The position numbers and the translations under genes were made by a program. 64,000 nucleotides of DNA from Poindextera sp965277425 (GTDB lineage Bacteria > Pseudomonadota > Alphaproteobacteria > Caulobacterales > Caulobacteraceae). The notes beneath the pieces are model-generated. The model saw only the letters and a list, made by a program, of their open reading frames with translations. It searched no databases and had not been told where the DNA came from. Shown piece by piece: positions 17,899 through 27,113 of the stretch (position 1 is its first letter; each line of letters opens with the position of its first letter). The DNA is taken from assembly GCA_965277425.1 (NCBI GenBank), contig CBDICR010000007.1:558001-622000 (forward strand), given 5' to 3'.

Positions 17899-18516
17899 AT
17901 GAGACCGATCCTGTCCCGCACCGCCGTGGCGCTCGCCTTGCTGGCCATCGCCGGCCCGACCTTGGCGCAGCCCATGCCGTCGACCAACCCCGACGCCGTC
18001 AAGGCGGGGACCTATACTGTCGAGCCCGAGCACACCCGCGTGCTGTTCTCGGTCGTGCACATGGGGTTCACCCACTATTACGGCGACTTCACCGGAGCTT
18101 CGGGCAAGCTGAATATCGATCCGAAAAATATCGACGCCGCCAGCGTTCGGGTGTCGTTTCCCACCGCCTCGGTCTCGACCACCAACGCCAAGCTGGATGG
18201 CGAGTTGAAGGGCGGCCAATGGCTCGACGCCGGCGCCGATCCGACCATAGGCTTCGTCTCCACCCATGTGACGCGCACCGGTCCGAGGACCGCGAAGATC
18301 GACGGCGACCTGACCCTGCACGGCGTCACCCACCCGGTGACCCTGGACGCGACCTTCAACGCCGCCGGCCCCAATGCGCTCAGCCACAAGTTCACGATCG
18401 GCTTCGACGCGGTCGGCCACCTGGATCGCAGCGATTTCGGCGTCAAGGCCTATGTGCCGCTGATCAGCGACAAGGTCGACATCATCATCAGCGCCGCGTT
18501 CGAACGGACGGAGTAG
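17899..18516 (+). CDS. YceI-family periplasmic protein
   Basis: A Sec signal peptide is clear (MRPILSRTAVALALLAIAGPTLAQ, probable cleavage after LAQ). The mature part contains YTVEPEHTRVLFSVVHMGFTHYYGDFTGASGKL, then RTAKIDGDLTLHGVTHPVTLDATF and a terminal GFDAVGHLDRSDFGVKAYVPLISDKVDI. These mark the YceI lipocalin-like fold, which binds isoprenoid-type ligands such as polyprenols. AAGGAGG eight bases before the ATG is a strong ribosome site. The precise ligand is not evident. Confidence 0.92.
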   Translation: MRPILSRTAVALALLAIAGPTLAQPMPSTNPDAVKAGTYTVEPEHTRVLFSVVHMGFTHYYGDFTGASGKLNIDPKNIDAASVRVSFPTASVSTTNAKLDGELKGGQWLDAGADPTIGFVSTHVTRTGPRTAKIDGDLTLHGVTHPVTLDATFNAAGPNALSHKFTIGFDAVGHLDRSDFGVKAYVPLISDKVDIIISAAFERTE

Positions 18517-18562
18517 ATCAAGGCAAAGATGCGCTCCCCCCTAAACAAGAATCGCCGCGAAA

Positions 18563-18712
18563 TTCCCCTCCCCCTTGCGGGGAGGGGTTAGGGGCGGGGG
18601 TGCGCCGCCGCAGGCGGCGACGGGCCTCTGGGGTTTAGCTCAAAATCGAATGATGCGGCGCTGACGCCCCCATCCCCAACCCCTTCCCCGCGAGGGGAAG
18701 GGGCTATTGGTA
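18563..18712 (+). repeat. Composite GC-rich palindromic repeat (about 150 bp)
   Basis: Three hairpin-forming blocks follow one another: CCCCTCCCCCTTGCGGGGAGGGG, GCGCCGCCGCAGGCGGCG, and near the end CCCCTTCCCCGCGAGGGGAAGGGG. The same blocks occur in reverse order and orientation at 59360-59508, so this is a dispersed intergenic element. It fills the gap between two convergent genes and could also act as a bidirectional terminator. Confidence 0.75.
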
Positions 18713-18764
18713 TCCGACTGTAGAGCTTGCAACGATCCGAGGGCGAATCCTATGCAACGGCGGC

Positions 18765-19367
18765 TCAGGTGACGCGTCCCAGCGCCTCGCGCACCAGGGG
18801 CAGGCGGTCGTTGCCGAAATACATGTCGTCGCCGTTCAGGAAGATCGTCGGCGAGCCGAAGCCGCCGCGGCGGATCAGCTCATCGGTGTTGGCTTTCAGC
18901 GCGTCCTTGACCTCCGGCTGGGCGATGGCGGCGAACAGGGGCGCGGCGTCGACCTCGGCCCGGCCGCAGAGGTCCGCGATCACCGCGTCCTGCGAGATGT
19001 CGCGGTCTTCGCCCCAATAGGCCTCGAAGGCGGCGCGGGCGAAGTCGACCAGCTTGCCTTGCGGCGCCAACACGATGCAGCCGCGCATGACCTTGACGCT
19101 GTTCACCGGAAAGACGCTCGGCGGCATCTTGATCTTCAGGCCCGCCGACCGCGCCCAGTCCTGCAGGTCCTTGCCCGAATAGCGCGCCTTGGCCGGCACC
19201 GGCGTCTCGCGGCTCTGATAGACGCTCGGATTGACCGCGTTGAAGACGCCGCCGACCAGGATGGGGCGCCACTCGATTTCCGCACCCAGCTCGGCCGCCA
19301 TCGGCTGGATGTTGTGGAAGGCCAGATAGGTCCAGGGGCTGGAACAGTCGAAGAAGACCTCGATCAC
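18765..19367 (-). CDS. 2-hydroxychromene-2-carboxylate isomerase-like (DsbA/GST-kappa fold)
   Basis: The 200-residue protein begins MIEVFFDCSSPWTYLAFHNI, with the Ser of SSPWTYL at the glutathione-contact position typical of the kappa-class/HCCA isomerase family. Further signatures are WRPILVGGVFNAVN, VFPVNSVKVMRGCIVL and FGSPTIFLNGDDMYFGNDRL, the cis-Pro loop plus the C-terminal FGNDRL. HCCA isomerase acts in naphthalene degradation, but most homologues in non-degraders have unknown glutathione-dependent roles. It follows the enoyl-CoA hydratase gene by 6 nt, so it may act on an aromatic or acyl-CoA intermediate. Confidence 0.85.
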   Translation of the reverse strand: MIEVFFDCSSPWTYLAFHNIQPMAAELGAEIEWRPILVGGVFNAVNPSVYQSRETPVPAKARYSGKDLQDWARSAGLKIKMPPSVFPVNSVKVMRGCIVLAPQGKLVDFARAAFEAYWGEDRDISQDAVIADLCGRAEVDAAPLFAAIAQPEVKDALKANTDELIRRGGFGSPTIFLNGDDMYFGNDRLPLVREALGRVT

Positions 19368-19373
19368 GGCGCG

Positions 19374-20174
19374 CTAGCTCCCGGTGAAGCGGGCGGGCCG
19401 CTTTTCGAAAAAGGCGGCGACGGCCTCGCGATGGTCCTCGCTGAGCGCGGCCAGGGCGTACTGATCGGCGTCCATATAGGTCGAGGCGGCATTGTTGGCG
19501 GTGGCGATGGCGGTGATGGCCCGCTTGGCCATGCGCACGGCCAGCGGCGGCAGGGCGGCGACCTTGTCGGCCCATTGCCGGGCGACGGCCGCGGCGCCCC
19601 CGTCTTCGGTCACGGCGTCGACCAGGCCCCAGGCCTCGGCCTGGGCGGCGGGGACGCGCTCGCCGAAGATGGTCAGCTGCTTGGCCCGCGACGGCCCGAT
19701 CAGGTTGACCAGGCGCGGCTGGGTCCCCCAGCTCATGTTCATGCCCAGCGGAATCTCCGGCAGGCGGAAGTCGGCGCCGCGCCCGGCGATGCGGAAGTCG
19801 CAGGCCGCGACCAGGGCTAGCCCGCCGCCGATGCAGAATCCCTCGATGGCGGCGATGGTGGTCTGGTCGATCGCCTCCCAGGCGGCGCACATGTCCGGCC
19901 CGATGCGCAAGGCCTCGCGCCGCTCGATCAGCGGGGCGCCGGCGCCGGCGCCGAGCTTTCGGTCGCTCAGGTCCGCGCCGGCGGAAAAGACCGGATCGCC
20001 GCTCAGCACCACCGCGCTGGTCGAGGTGTCGCCGCGCAGCTCGCGCGCAATCTCCGTCAGTTCGCTCATCACGTCGCGGGAGAGCGCGTTCAGCCGGTCG
20101 CCCCGCCTGACGGTGACCAGCGCGACGCGCCCTTCGCGGACCAGGGTGACGTTCGCGGATTTTGTCTGACTCAA
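19374..20174 (-). CDS. Enoyl-CoA hydratase/isomerase family protein
   Basis: The crotonase fold is evident over 266 residues. FSAGADLSD forms the first half of the CoA/oxyanion site, and AAIEGFCIGGGLALVAACDFRIA the second. FRLPEIPLGMNMSWGTQPRLV follows. The Glu in LPEIPLG lies near one catalytic position, but the pattern does not allow a choice between hydratase and isomerase. The C-terminal helix ends SEDHREAVAAFFEKRPARFTG, a frequent crotonase ending. It is coupled with the isomerase-like gene downstream. Confidence 0.88.
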   Translation of the reverse strand: MSQTKSANVTLVREGRVALVTVRRGDRLNALSRDVMSELTEIARELRGDTSTSAVVLSGDPVFSAGADLSDRKLGAGAGAPLIERREALRIGPDMCAAWEAIDQTTIAAIEGFCIGGGLALVAACDFRIAGRGADFRLPEIPLGMNMSWGTQPRLVNLIGPSRAKQLTIFGERVPAAQAEAWGLVDAVTEDGGAAAVARQWADKVAALPPLAVRMAKRAITAIATANNAASTYMDADQYALAALSEDHREAVAAFFEKRPARFTGS

Positions 20175-20256
20175 ACTGGCCTCCCGTTATCGCTACGGTC
20201 TTGTTGCGCGGCGGGGGCCGATGGGCAAGGACGGCTGAAGACGCCGTCCTGAACCG

Positions 20257-20353
20257 TCATCCCCCGCTGGAGCCGCTTTAGCGGCGGAATGCGGGGGACC
20301 CATGAACACTCACATTTCACGGTGATCGTGGGTGGCCCGGACAAGCCGGGCCA
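20257..20353 (+). repeat. Two-hairpin dispersed intergenic repeat
   Basis: The first part folds as CCCCCGC ... GCGGGGG with an inner GCCGCTTTAGCGGC stem. The second, TGGCCCGG-ACAAG-CCGGGCCA, is a perfect 8-bp stem. GTCATCCC...GGGGGACCCATG and GGCCCGGACAAGCCGGGCCATGACGG are patterns seen widely between alphaproteobacterial genes. It lies between the recG stop and the start of the enoyl-CoA hydratase gene, both on the minus strand. Confidence 0.7.
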
Positions 20354-20379
20354 TGACGGGGAGAGAAGCGGTTGTGGGC

Positions 20380-22452
20380 CTAGCCCGCCGCCCCGGACCC
20401 ATCGGGGCGCCAGTCGAATAGCGCCTGCAGGACCTGGACGGCCTTGCCGCGCGCGCTCTTCAATTCGGGATCGCGCGCGAGCACCAGCCGCGCGTCGTCG
20501 GCCGCCACGGCGATGAGGTCGCGGTGGGCGGCGGGGTCGGCCAGGCGATAGGCGGGAAAACCGCTCTGTTTCAGGCCGAGGGGATCGCCGCCGCCGCGCA
20601 GCTCCAGGTCCTTTTCCGCGATCAGGAAGCCGTCGTCGGTGCGGCGCAGGATGTCGAGCCTGGCCTGCGCCACCGCGCTGAGCGGCGCATCGTAGAGCAG
20701 CACGCACGATGAGTCGGCCTTGCCCCGGCCGACCCGGCCGCGCAGCTGATGCAACTGGGCCAGGCCGAACCGTTCGGCCTGTTCGATGACCATGATCGAG
20801 GCGGCCGGCACGTCGACGCCGACCTCGACCACGGTGGTGGCGACCAGCACGCTCAAGCTCCCGGCGGCGAAATCGGCCATGACCGCGTCCTTTTCCGCCG
20901 GCGGCAGGCGCCCGTGCACAAGACCGACCTTGGGGCCGAGACGGCGTTTCAGCACGATGGCGCGCGCCTCGGCGGCGGCCAGGTCGCTGTCTTCGGAGTC
21001 GCTGACCAAGGGGCAGATCCAGAAGGCCTGAGCGCCGCCGGCGACGGCGCGGGCGAGCCGCTCGGTCACCTCGTCCAGCCGGGTGGTCGGCGCGGCGCGG
21101 GTGGCGACGGGCTTGCGGCCCGGCGGCTTTTCGTCCAGCCGCGACACATCGAGGTCGCCGTAGACGGTCAGCTCCAGGGTGCGCGGGATCGGCGTCGCCG
21201 ACATGGCCAAAAGGTGCGCGGCGGGGCCCTTGTCGGACAGGCGCTGGCGTTCGGAAACGCCGAACCGGTGCTGTTCGTCGATGACGGTCAGGGCCAGCGC
21301 CTTGAAGACGACGTCGGCCTGGAACAGCGCATGGGTGCCGACGGCGACGGCGGCCTCGCCCGAGGCCAAGGCCATGAGCTTTTCGGCCCGGCTCCCGCCG
21401 CGGTCGCGACCGGTAAGCAGCACCGTCTGGATGCCCTGGGCGCCGAGCGGCGCGGCCAGGGTGTCGAAATGCTGGCGCGCGAGGATTTCGGTGGGCGCCA
21501 TCAGGGCCGATTGCAGGCCGGCCGCGGCCACATCGGCCATGGCCAGCATGGCGACCACCGTCTTGCCGGCGCCGACATCGCCCTGCAACAGCCGCGACAT
21601 GCGCTGGCCGAAGGCGAGGTCGCCGCGCACTTCGCTCAGGCTGCGGATCTGCGCGCCGGTCAGCCGAAAGGGCAGGGCGCGTTCGGCGGCCTCGGCAAGG
21701 CCGCTGGCGGCGATGACGGCGGCCGGCTCGGCCTTGCGCCCCGCCTTGCGCTGGGCCAGGGCCAGCTGGTGGGCGAAGAGTTCGTCATAGGCCAGCCGCC
21801 GGCGATGCGGCGTGTAGGGCGACAGATCGGCTTCGGACTGCGGGCTGTGAAAGGCCGCGATGGCCGCGCGCCAGGGGGGCAGTTTTTCCCGCGCCACCCA
21901 CGCCTCGTCCTGCCATTCGGGCAGGTCCGGCGCGCGCTCGAGCGCTTCCTGCGCCAGCCGCCGCACGGTGCGGGCATGCAGGTCGCCGGCGGCCGGATAG
22001 ATGGCTTCGAATTCGGGGATGTCGCCCAGGCGCTCGGCGTCCACCAGATAGTCCGGATGCGCCATCTGAAGTTCGCCCATATAGCGCTCGACCCGGCCGC
22101 TGACCGCGCGTTTGGCGCCTTGCGGGTGCTGCCGCGCCAGGTGCGGCCCGCCGCCCTTGAACCAGGTCAGGGTGAGGAACCCGGTCCCGTCGAAGGTGCG
22201 GATGCGATAGGGCAGGCCGGCGCGGCCCGGCGGCAGGTGGGCGTCGATCCCGACCAGGAGGGTCTGGTCCTCGCCTTCGCGCGCCTGCGCGACCGTGGTC
22301 AGGGTGCGGCGGACCACGCGATTGGGACCCAGAAAGAGCACGTCGCGCACCAGCGGCCCCGCCAGCCGCTCGACCAGCGGGGCCAGCTTCGGCCCGACGC
22401 CCTTCAGCGAGGTCGCCGGCGCGAACAGCGGAAAAAGAATCTCGGGACGCAT
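20380..22452 (-). CDS. recG: ATP-dependent DNA helicase RecG
   Basis: RecG remodels stalled replication forks and branch-migrates Holliday junctions. The start MRPEILFPLFAPATSLKGVG is chosen over one five codons upstream. The N-terminal wedge/OB domain (roughly residues 1-250) contains GVGPKLAPLVERL. Helicase motifs are clear: Walker A GDVGAGKTVVAMLA, motif Ia MAPTEILARQH, motif II IDEQHRFGVSERQ, motif III MSATPIPRTLEL, motif V VATTVVEVGVDVP and motif VI QLHQLRGRVGRG. The C-terminus carries LELRGGGDPLGLKQSGFP. The total of 690 residues is standard. It is divergent from sdhE-mfd, an arrangement seen in many alphaproteobacteria. Confidence 0.96.
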   Translation of the reverse strand: MRPEILFPLFAPATSLKGVGPKLAPLVERLAGPLVRDVLFLGPNRVVRRTLTTVAQAREGEDQTLLVGIDAHLPPGRAGLPYRIRTFDGTGFLTLTWFKGGGPHLARQHPQGAKRAVSGRVERYMGELQMAHPDYLVDAERLGDIPEFEAIYPAAGDLHARTVRRLAQEALERAPDLPEWQDEAWVAREKLPPWRAAIAAFHSPQSEADLSPYTPHRRRLAYDELFAHQLALAQRKAGRKAEPAAVIAASGLAEAAERALPFRLTGAQIRSLSEVRGDLAFGQRMSRLLQGDVGAGKTVVAMLAMADVAAAGLQSALMAPTEILARQHFDTLAAPLGAQGIQTVLLTGRDRGGSRAEKLMALASGEAAVAVGTHALFQADVVFKALALTVIDEQHRFGVSERQRLSDKGPAAHLLAMSATPIPRTLELTVYGDLDVSRLDEKPPGRKPVATRAAPTTRLDEVTERLARAVAGGAQAFWICPLVSDSEDSDLAAAEARAIVLKRRLGPKVGLVHGRLPPAEKDAVMADFAAGSLSVLVATTVVEVGVDVPAASIMVIEQAERFGLAQLHQLRGRVGRGKADSSCVLLYDAPLSAVAQARLDILRRTDDGFLIAEKDLELRGGGDPLGLKQSGFPAYRLADPAAHRDLIAVAADDARLVLARDPELKSARGKAVQVLQALFDWRPDGSGAAG

Positions 22453-22513
22453 GGCGGCGCAGATCATAGCGCGGCTGGCGGCGCGTGCGCGGGCGTTCTA
22501 TATGCGCCTTCCC

Positions 22514-22798
22514 ATGGCCGACCCCCGCCTTGAAAAACTGCGCTACCGGGCCTGGCGGCGGGGCTTTCGCGAAGCGGACCTGGTGCTCGGCGGTTTCGCC
22601 GACGCAAGCCTGGCGGCGATGAGCCCGGACGAGCTCGAGGCGTTCGAAGGTCTGCTCGACCAGGCCGATCCCGATCTGTGGGGCTGGATCATCGGTCAGG
22701 CCGAGGCGCCCGAGGCGTTCCAGGGGCCGCTGCTTGAGCAGATACGCGCCTTCCGGGTCACCATCCCGGGGCCGCACGGAGACCAGACGCGCGCTTGA
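22514..22798 (+). CDS. sdhE: FAD assembly factor SdhE (succinate dehydrogenase assembly factor 2)
   Basis: SdhE helps attach FAD covalently to the succinate dehydrogenase flavoprotein. The 94-residue protein begins MADPRLEKLRYRAWRRGFREADLVLGGF. The RGFREAD segment corresponds to the conserved RGxxExD surface that contacts SdhA, and LDQADPDLWGWIIG is the usual end of helix 4. An in-frame ATG at 22502 is an alternative start. The stop overlaps a possible TTG start of mfd, suggesting coupling. Confidence 0.93.
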   Translation: MADPRLEKLRYRAWRRGFREADLVLGGFADASLAAMSPDELEAFEGLLDQADPDLWGWIIGQAEAPEAFQGPLLEQIRAFRVTIPGPHGDQTRA

Positions 22799-22806
22799 CC
22801 GACGTG

Positions 22807-25800
22807 ATGACGAAAGCAGCCGATCTGAAGAGCGTCGCGCGCGAGCCCGGCGCGCTTGAGCTTGTCGGCGCGCCGGAGGGGTTCGACGCCCTGGTCATGG
22901 CCGACATCGTCCGCGCCCGAGGCGGGCTGGCCGCCTTCGTCGCCCGCGACGGCGGTCGGGCCCAGGCCTTCATCGAGGCGATGGCCTTCTTCGCGCCCGA
23001 GATCGAGATCATCCCTTTCCCGTCCTGGGACTGTCTGCCCTATGACCGCATGGGGCCCTCGCCGGGCGTCGCGGCGCGGCGAATGGCGGCGTTGTCGCGG
23101 CTGGCGCACGGGACCGGCTCGGAGGCGCTGCGCCTGGTGGTCACCCAGGCGCCGGCCCTGGTCCAGCGCGTGCCGCCGCGCGCCACCCTGATGCAGGCCA
23201 GCTATGCGGCCAGGGCAGGGCAGGAGGTCGATCTCGCCGACCTGGAGCGCTATTTCGCCATCAACGGCTATGCGCGCGCCTCGACCGTCTCCGAACGCGG
23301 CGAGTTCGCCGTGCGCGGCGGGGTGATCGACGTCTTTCCGCCAGGCGCCGAGGAGCCGGTGCGCCTGGACCTCTTCGGCGACACGCTGGAGTCCATCCGC
23401 GCCTTCGATCCGGTCTCGCAACGCTCGACCCGTCAGCTGAAGAGCATCGAACTCTTGCCCGTCTCCGAGGCCCTGCTCGACGCCGCCAGCATCGCGCGGT
23501 TCCGGCAGGGCTATGCCGCGGCGTTCGGGGCGTCGGGCGAGGACTCGCTCTATGTGACGATCAGCGAAGGCGGCCGGCGCGGTGGCATGGAGCATTTCCT
23601 GCCGCTCTTCTATCCGAAGCTGGAGACCCTGTTCGACTATCTGGGCGAGGAGGCCCTGATCGGCGTCGATCACCTGGCCACCGCCGCCCGCGACGAGCGC
23701 CTGGCCATGATCGCCGACGCCTTCGAGGCCCGCCAGGAGGCCGACAAGGCGCACGGCTCCTATCACGCCCTGCCGCCCGACGCCCTCTACCTGACCCCGA
23801 GCGAATGGGACCACCAGATCGCCGCGCGTCCGGCCAGGCGGTTCACTCCGTTCGACCAGGAAGACACCCGCAACGTCGTCGACATGGGTGCGCGGCTCGG
23901 CCGAAGTTTTGCCGCCGAACGGGCGATGGACAGCGTCAACCTGTTCGAGGCCGCGGCCGATCACGCGCGAAAGCTGAGCGCGGCGGGCAAGCGGGTCCTG
24001 TTCGCCTCCTGGTCGGAAGGCTCGTCCGACCGCCTGGGCCACATGCTGGGCGACCACGGGCTGAAGGATGTCGGTCAGGCGCGCGACTGGCCCGCCGCCC
24101 AGGCGGCGAATCCCAAGCGGCCGCAGCGGGTCGTGCTGCCGCTGGATGCGGGCTTCGAGACCGCCGACCTGGCGGTCATTTCCGAGACCGACATCCTAGG
24201 CGACCGGCTAGTGCGCTCGGGCCGCCGGCGCCGGGCGCAGAACTTCCTGGCCGAGGCCTCGTCCCTGACGCCCGGCGACCTGGTCGTCCATATCGACCAC
24301 GGCATCGGCCGCTATGACGGCCTGCGCACGCTTCAGGTTCAGGACGCGCCGCACGACTGCCTCGAGATCCAGTATTTCGGCGACACCAAGCTCTATCTGC
24401 CGGTCGAGAATATCGACCTGCTCAGCCGCTACGGCTCCGACGCCGAGGGCGTGCAGCTCGACCGGCTGGGCGGCGCGGCCTGGCAGGCGCGCCGGGCGCG
24501 GGCCAAGGAACGCCTGCGCGAAATGGCCGAGGGCCTGATCGCCATCGCCGCCGCGCGCGCGCTGAAGACCACGGCGGAGATCGACCCGCCGGCCGGGCTG
24601 TTCGACGAGTTCTGCGCCCGCTTCCCCTATGAGGAGACAGACGACCAGCTCTCCTCGATCGGCGACGTGCTGGGCGATCTGGCCTCGGGCCACCCGATGG
24701 ACCGGCTGATCTGCGGCGACGTCGGCTTCGGCAAGACCGAGGTGGCCCTGCGCGCCGCCTTCGTGGTGGCGATGAGCGGCCGGCAGGTGGCCGTGGTCTG
24801 CCCGACGACGCTCCTGGCGCGACAGCACTTCACCACCTTCACCGAGCGGTTCCACGGCTGGCCGGTGCGGGTCACGCGCCTGTCGCGCCTGGTCCCGTCT
24901 CAGGAGGCGGCCAAGACCCGCGAGGCGCTGAAGAAGGGCGAGGTCGAGATCGTCGTCGGCACCCACGCGGTGCTGTCGAAACAGGTGCAGTTCGCCGACC
25001 TCGGCCTGGTGGTGGTCGACGAGGAGCAGCATTTCGGCGTCAAGCACAAGGAGGCGCTGAAGGCCCTGCGCGCCGAGGTGCACGTGCTGACGCTGTCGGC
25101 CACGCCCATCCCGCGCACCCTGCAGATGGCGCTGTCCGGCATCCGCGAGATGTCGATCATCGCCACCCCGCCGGTCGACCGGCTGGCGGTGCGCACCTAC
25201 ATCACCCCGCACGATCCGGTGGTGATCCGCGAGGCGCTGCTGCGGGAGAAATACCGCGGCGGCCAGGCCTATATGGTCGCGCCGCGCATCAAGGACCTGC
25301 CGGACATCGCCCGCTTCCTGCGCGAGCACGTACCGGAGGTGAAGTTCGTCACCGGCCACGGCCAGATGCCGCCGACGCAGCTGGAGGACGTGATGAGCGC
25401 CTTTTATGACGGCCGCTACGACGTGCTGCTCTCGACCTCGATCGTGGAGTCGGGCCTGGACATCCCGACCGCCAACACCCTGGTCATCCACCGCGCCGAC
25501 ATGTTCGGCCTGGCCCAGCTCTACCAGCTGCGCGGCCGGGTCGGGCGGGCCAAGACCCGCGCCTACGCCTATCTGACCACGGCGGCGGAAAAGACCCTGA
25601 CCCTCTCGGCCGAGAAGCGCCTGCGGGTCATGCAGTCTTTGGACAGCCTCGGCGCCGGCTTTCAGCTGGCCAGCCACGACCTGGACATCCGCGGCGGCGG
25701 CAATCTGCTCGGCGAGGAGCAATCCGGCCACATCCGCGAGATCGGCGTCGAGCTCTATCAGCAGATGCTCGAGGATGCGGTCGCCGAGATCCGCACCCAG

Positions 25801-26289
25801 TCCGGCGGCGAGGACCTGAACATCGACCGGGGCTGGTCGCCGCAGATCAATACCGGCGCGGCCGTCTTGATCCCCGAGCACTATGTGCCCGACCTGAACG
25901 TGCGGCTGGCCCTCTATCGCCGCCTCTCCGACGCCGAACGGCCGGAGGATCGCGAGGCCCTGGCCGCCGAGATGATCGACCGGTTCGGGCCCTTGCCGGA
26001 GGAGACCGGCCAGCTGCTCAAGGTGGTGGCCATCAAGGGCCTTTGCCGCCAGGCCAATGTGGCCAAGATCGATGTCGGGCCCAAGGGCGCGGTGGTCAGC
26101 TTCCGCGACAACAGTTTCGCCCACCCGACGGCCCTGGTCGCCTTCATCCAGAAGAACTCGGTGCTCTGGCGCTTCCGCCCCGACCAGACCGTGCTGATCA
26201 AGGGCGAGTGGGAAACCCCCGACGCGCGCCTGAACGCCGCCGAACGCATCCTGACCGAACTGGCGCGGATGGCGGGCGCGGCGGCCTAG
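22807..26289 (+). CDS. mfd: Transcription-repair coupling factor
   Basis: Mfd pushes stalled RNA polymerase off damaged DNA and recruits UvrA. The roughly 1,160-residue protein shows the UvrB-like N-terminal region (FFAPEIEIIPFPSWDCLPYDRMGPS) and the polymerase-interacting domain (PGDLVVHIDHGIGRYDGL ... DTKLYLPVENIDLLSRY). The helicase motor has Walker A GDVGFGKTEVALRA, DEEQHFGVKHKE, SATPIPRTLQMAL, STSIVESGLDIPTANT and QLYQLRGRVGRAKTRAYAYL. The C-terminal D7 domain is present. The ATG at 22807 is favoured, though TTG at 22795 would overlap the sdhE stop codon. All motifs are intact. Confidence 0.96.
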   Translation: MTKAADLKSVAREPGALELVGAPEGFDALVMADIVRARGGLAAFVARDGGRAQAFIEAMAFFAPEIEIIPFPSWDCLPYDRMGPSPGVAARRMAALSRLAHGTGSEALRLVVTQAPALVQRVPPRATLMQASYAARAGQEVDLADLERYFAINGYARASTVSERGEFAVRGGVIDVFPPGAEEPVRLDLFGDTLESIRAFDPVSQRSTRQLKSIELLPVSEALLDAASIARFRQGYAAAFGASGEDSLYVTISEGGRRGGMEHFLPLFYPKLETLFDYLGEEALIGVDHLATAARDERLAMIADAFEARQEADKAHGSYHALPPDALYLTPSEWDHQIAARPARRFTPFDQEDTRNVVDMGARLGRSFAAERAMDSVNLFEAAADHARKLSAAGKRVLFASWSEGSSDRLGHMLGDHGLKDVGQARDWPAAQAANPKRPQRVVLPLDAGFETADLAVISETDILGDRLVRSGRRRRAQNFLAEASSLTPGDLVVHIDHGIGRYDGLRTLQVQDAPHDCLEIQYFGDTKLYLPVENIDLLSRYGSDAEGVQLDRLGGAAWQARRARAKERLREMAEGLIAIAAARALKTTAEIDPPAGLFDEFCARFPYEETDDQLSSIGDVLGDLASGHPMDRLICGDVGFGKTEVALRAAFVVAMSGRQVAVVCPTTLLARQHFTTFTERFHGWPVRVTRLSRLVPSQEAAKTREALKKGEVEIVVGTHAVLSKQVQFADLGLVVVDEEQHFGVKHKEALKALRAEVHVLTLSATPIPRTLQMALSGIREMSIIATPPVDRLAVRTYITPHDPVVIREALLREKYRGGQAYMVAPRIKDLPDIARFLREHVPEVKFVTGHGQMPPTQLEDVMSAFYDGRYDVLLSTSIVESGLDIPTANTLVIHRADMFGLAQLYQLRGRVGRAKTRAYAYLTTAAEKTLTLSAEKRLRVMQSLDSLGAGFQLASHDLDIRGGGNLLGEEQSGHIREIGVELYQQMLEDAVAEIRTQSGGEDLNIDRGWSPQINTGAAVLIPEHYVPDLNVRLALYRRLSDAERPEDREALAAEMIDRFGPLPEETGQLLKVVAIKGLCRQANVAKIDVGPKGAVVSFRDNSFAHPTALVAFIQKNSVLWRFRPDQTVLIKGEWETPDARLNAAERILTELARMAGAAA

Positions 26290-26951
26290 GTCGCCCCGTC
26301 CCGCGCAACCGGCGTGTAGATCACCAGCTTCAGGCCTGGGTCGTCATTGGCCTGGAAGCTGGCGTGGTCGAAGGCGATCACGCCCTTCGTCGGATGGTGC
26401 AGCGTCTTTCGGCCGGAAACCGGGTGGCGGAGGTCGTGGCGCTCCCACCAGGCGTCGAACTCCGGGCAGCCCTCGCGCAGCCGCCGCAGCAGCGCCACGA
26501 ACGCCGGGTCGCCGGCCCAGAGGTCGTGGGTGGCGCGGAACTGGGCGACCATCCGCTGCGCTTCGTCGGCCCAGCCCGGGCCGAAGAGCTCGCGGCTGCG
26601 CGGATTGGTCAGAACCGCGACCAGTATGTTGCGATCGTCCTCGGCCAGGTTGCTGAAGGCGAAGATCTCGTCGGCCGCGGCGTTCCAGGCCACCAGGTCG
26701 CGTCGCCGGCCGGTGATGTAGGCGGGCTGGCTCAAGCTCTCCAGCAGGCTGAGCAGGGCGGGCGGCGCGGCCTCGGGCCTGAAGGCCTTGCGGCCGCCGT
26801 CGCCCGCCAACGCGCGCAGATGCTGATGCTCCAGTTCCGTCAGCCTGAGGGCGTGGGCCAGCGCATCGACGGTGCTGACCGACGGCGTCACCGGCCGGCC
26901 CTGCTCCAGGCGGATGTACCAGTCGACGCCGATGCCGGCGAGTTCGGCCAC
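26286..26951 (-). pseudogene. MmyB-like helix-turn-helix regulator with 5' frameshift
   Basis: From the GTG at 26951 the frame reads MAELAGIGVDWYIRLEQGR, the second half of a Cro/C1-type helix-turn-helix. The MmyB-like ligand-binding domain follows (AYITGRRRDLVAWNAAADEIFAF, RLREGCPEFDAWWERHDLRHPVSGRKTLHHP and a C-terminal YTPV). Family members normally start about 40 residues earlier. The missing part (ELGDFLRARRGRLTPE and TPGLRREEV) is present upstream in the same frame, but a stop codon precedes it and the only ATG lies in another frame. The gene therefore looks broken by one base. The final four bases overlap the mfd stop. The divergent oxidoreductase is the likely former target. Confidence 0.7.
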
Positions 26952-27076
26952 CTCTTCGCGGCGTAGGCCCGGCGTGCGCCGCCGCCGGCGGCGGGGAAGG
27001 CCGACGCTCTCGGGAGTCAGGCGACCGCGACGGGCGCGCAGGAAGTCGCCGAGCTCCGCCGCTCAGGGTCGGCCAT
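26952..27076 (-). other. Displaced 5' part of the MmyB-like regulator gene
   Basis: The ATG at 27076 reads MADPERR and then runs out of frame. In the next frame, from 27056 on, the codons continue ELGDFLRARRGRLTPESVGL into the regulator. A TGA at 27063-27065 closes the downstream frame. One missing base between 27056 and 27065 would join the two into a normal N-terminus (MADPER-R-ELGDFLRARR). Confidence 0.65.
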
Positions 27077-27113
27077 GTCGCCTTAGCCTTTCGAAGGTGG
27101 GCCTCGCAATCCC

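Noticed and set aside
20749..22533. 594-residue plus-strand frame opposite recG
   Set aside because: It is composed of shadow-like Gly/Gln/Arg-rich sequence, and RecG motifs fill the other strand.
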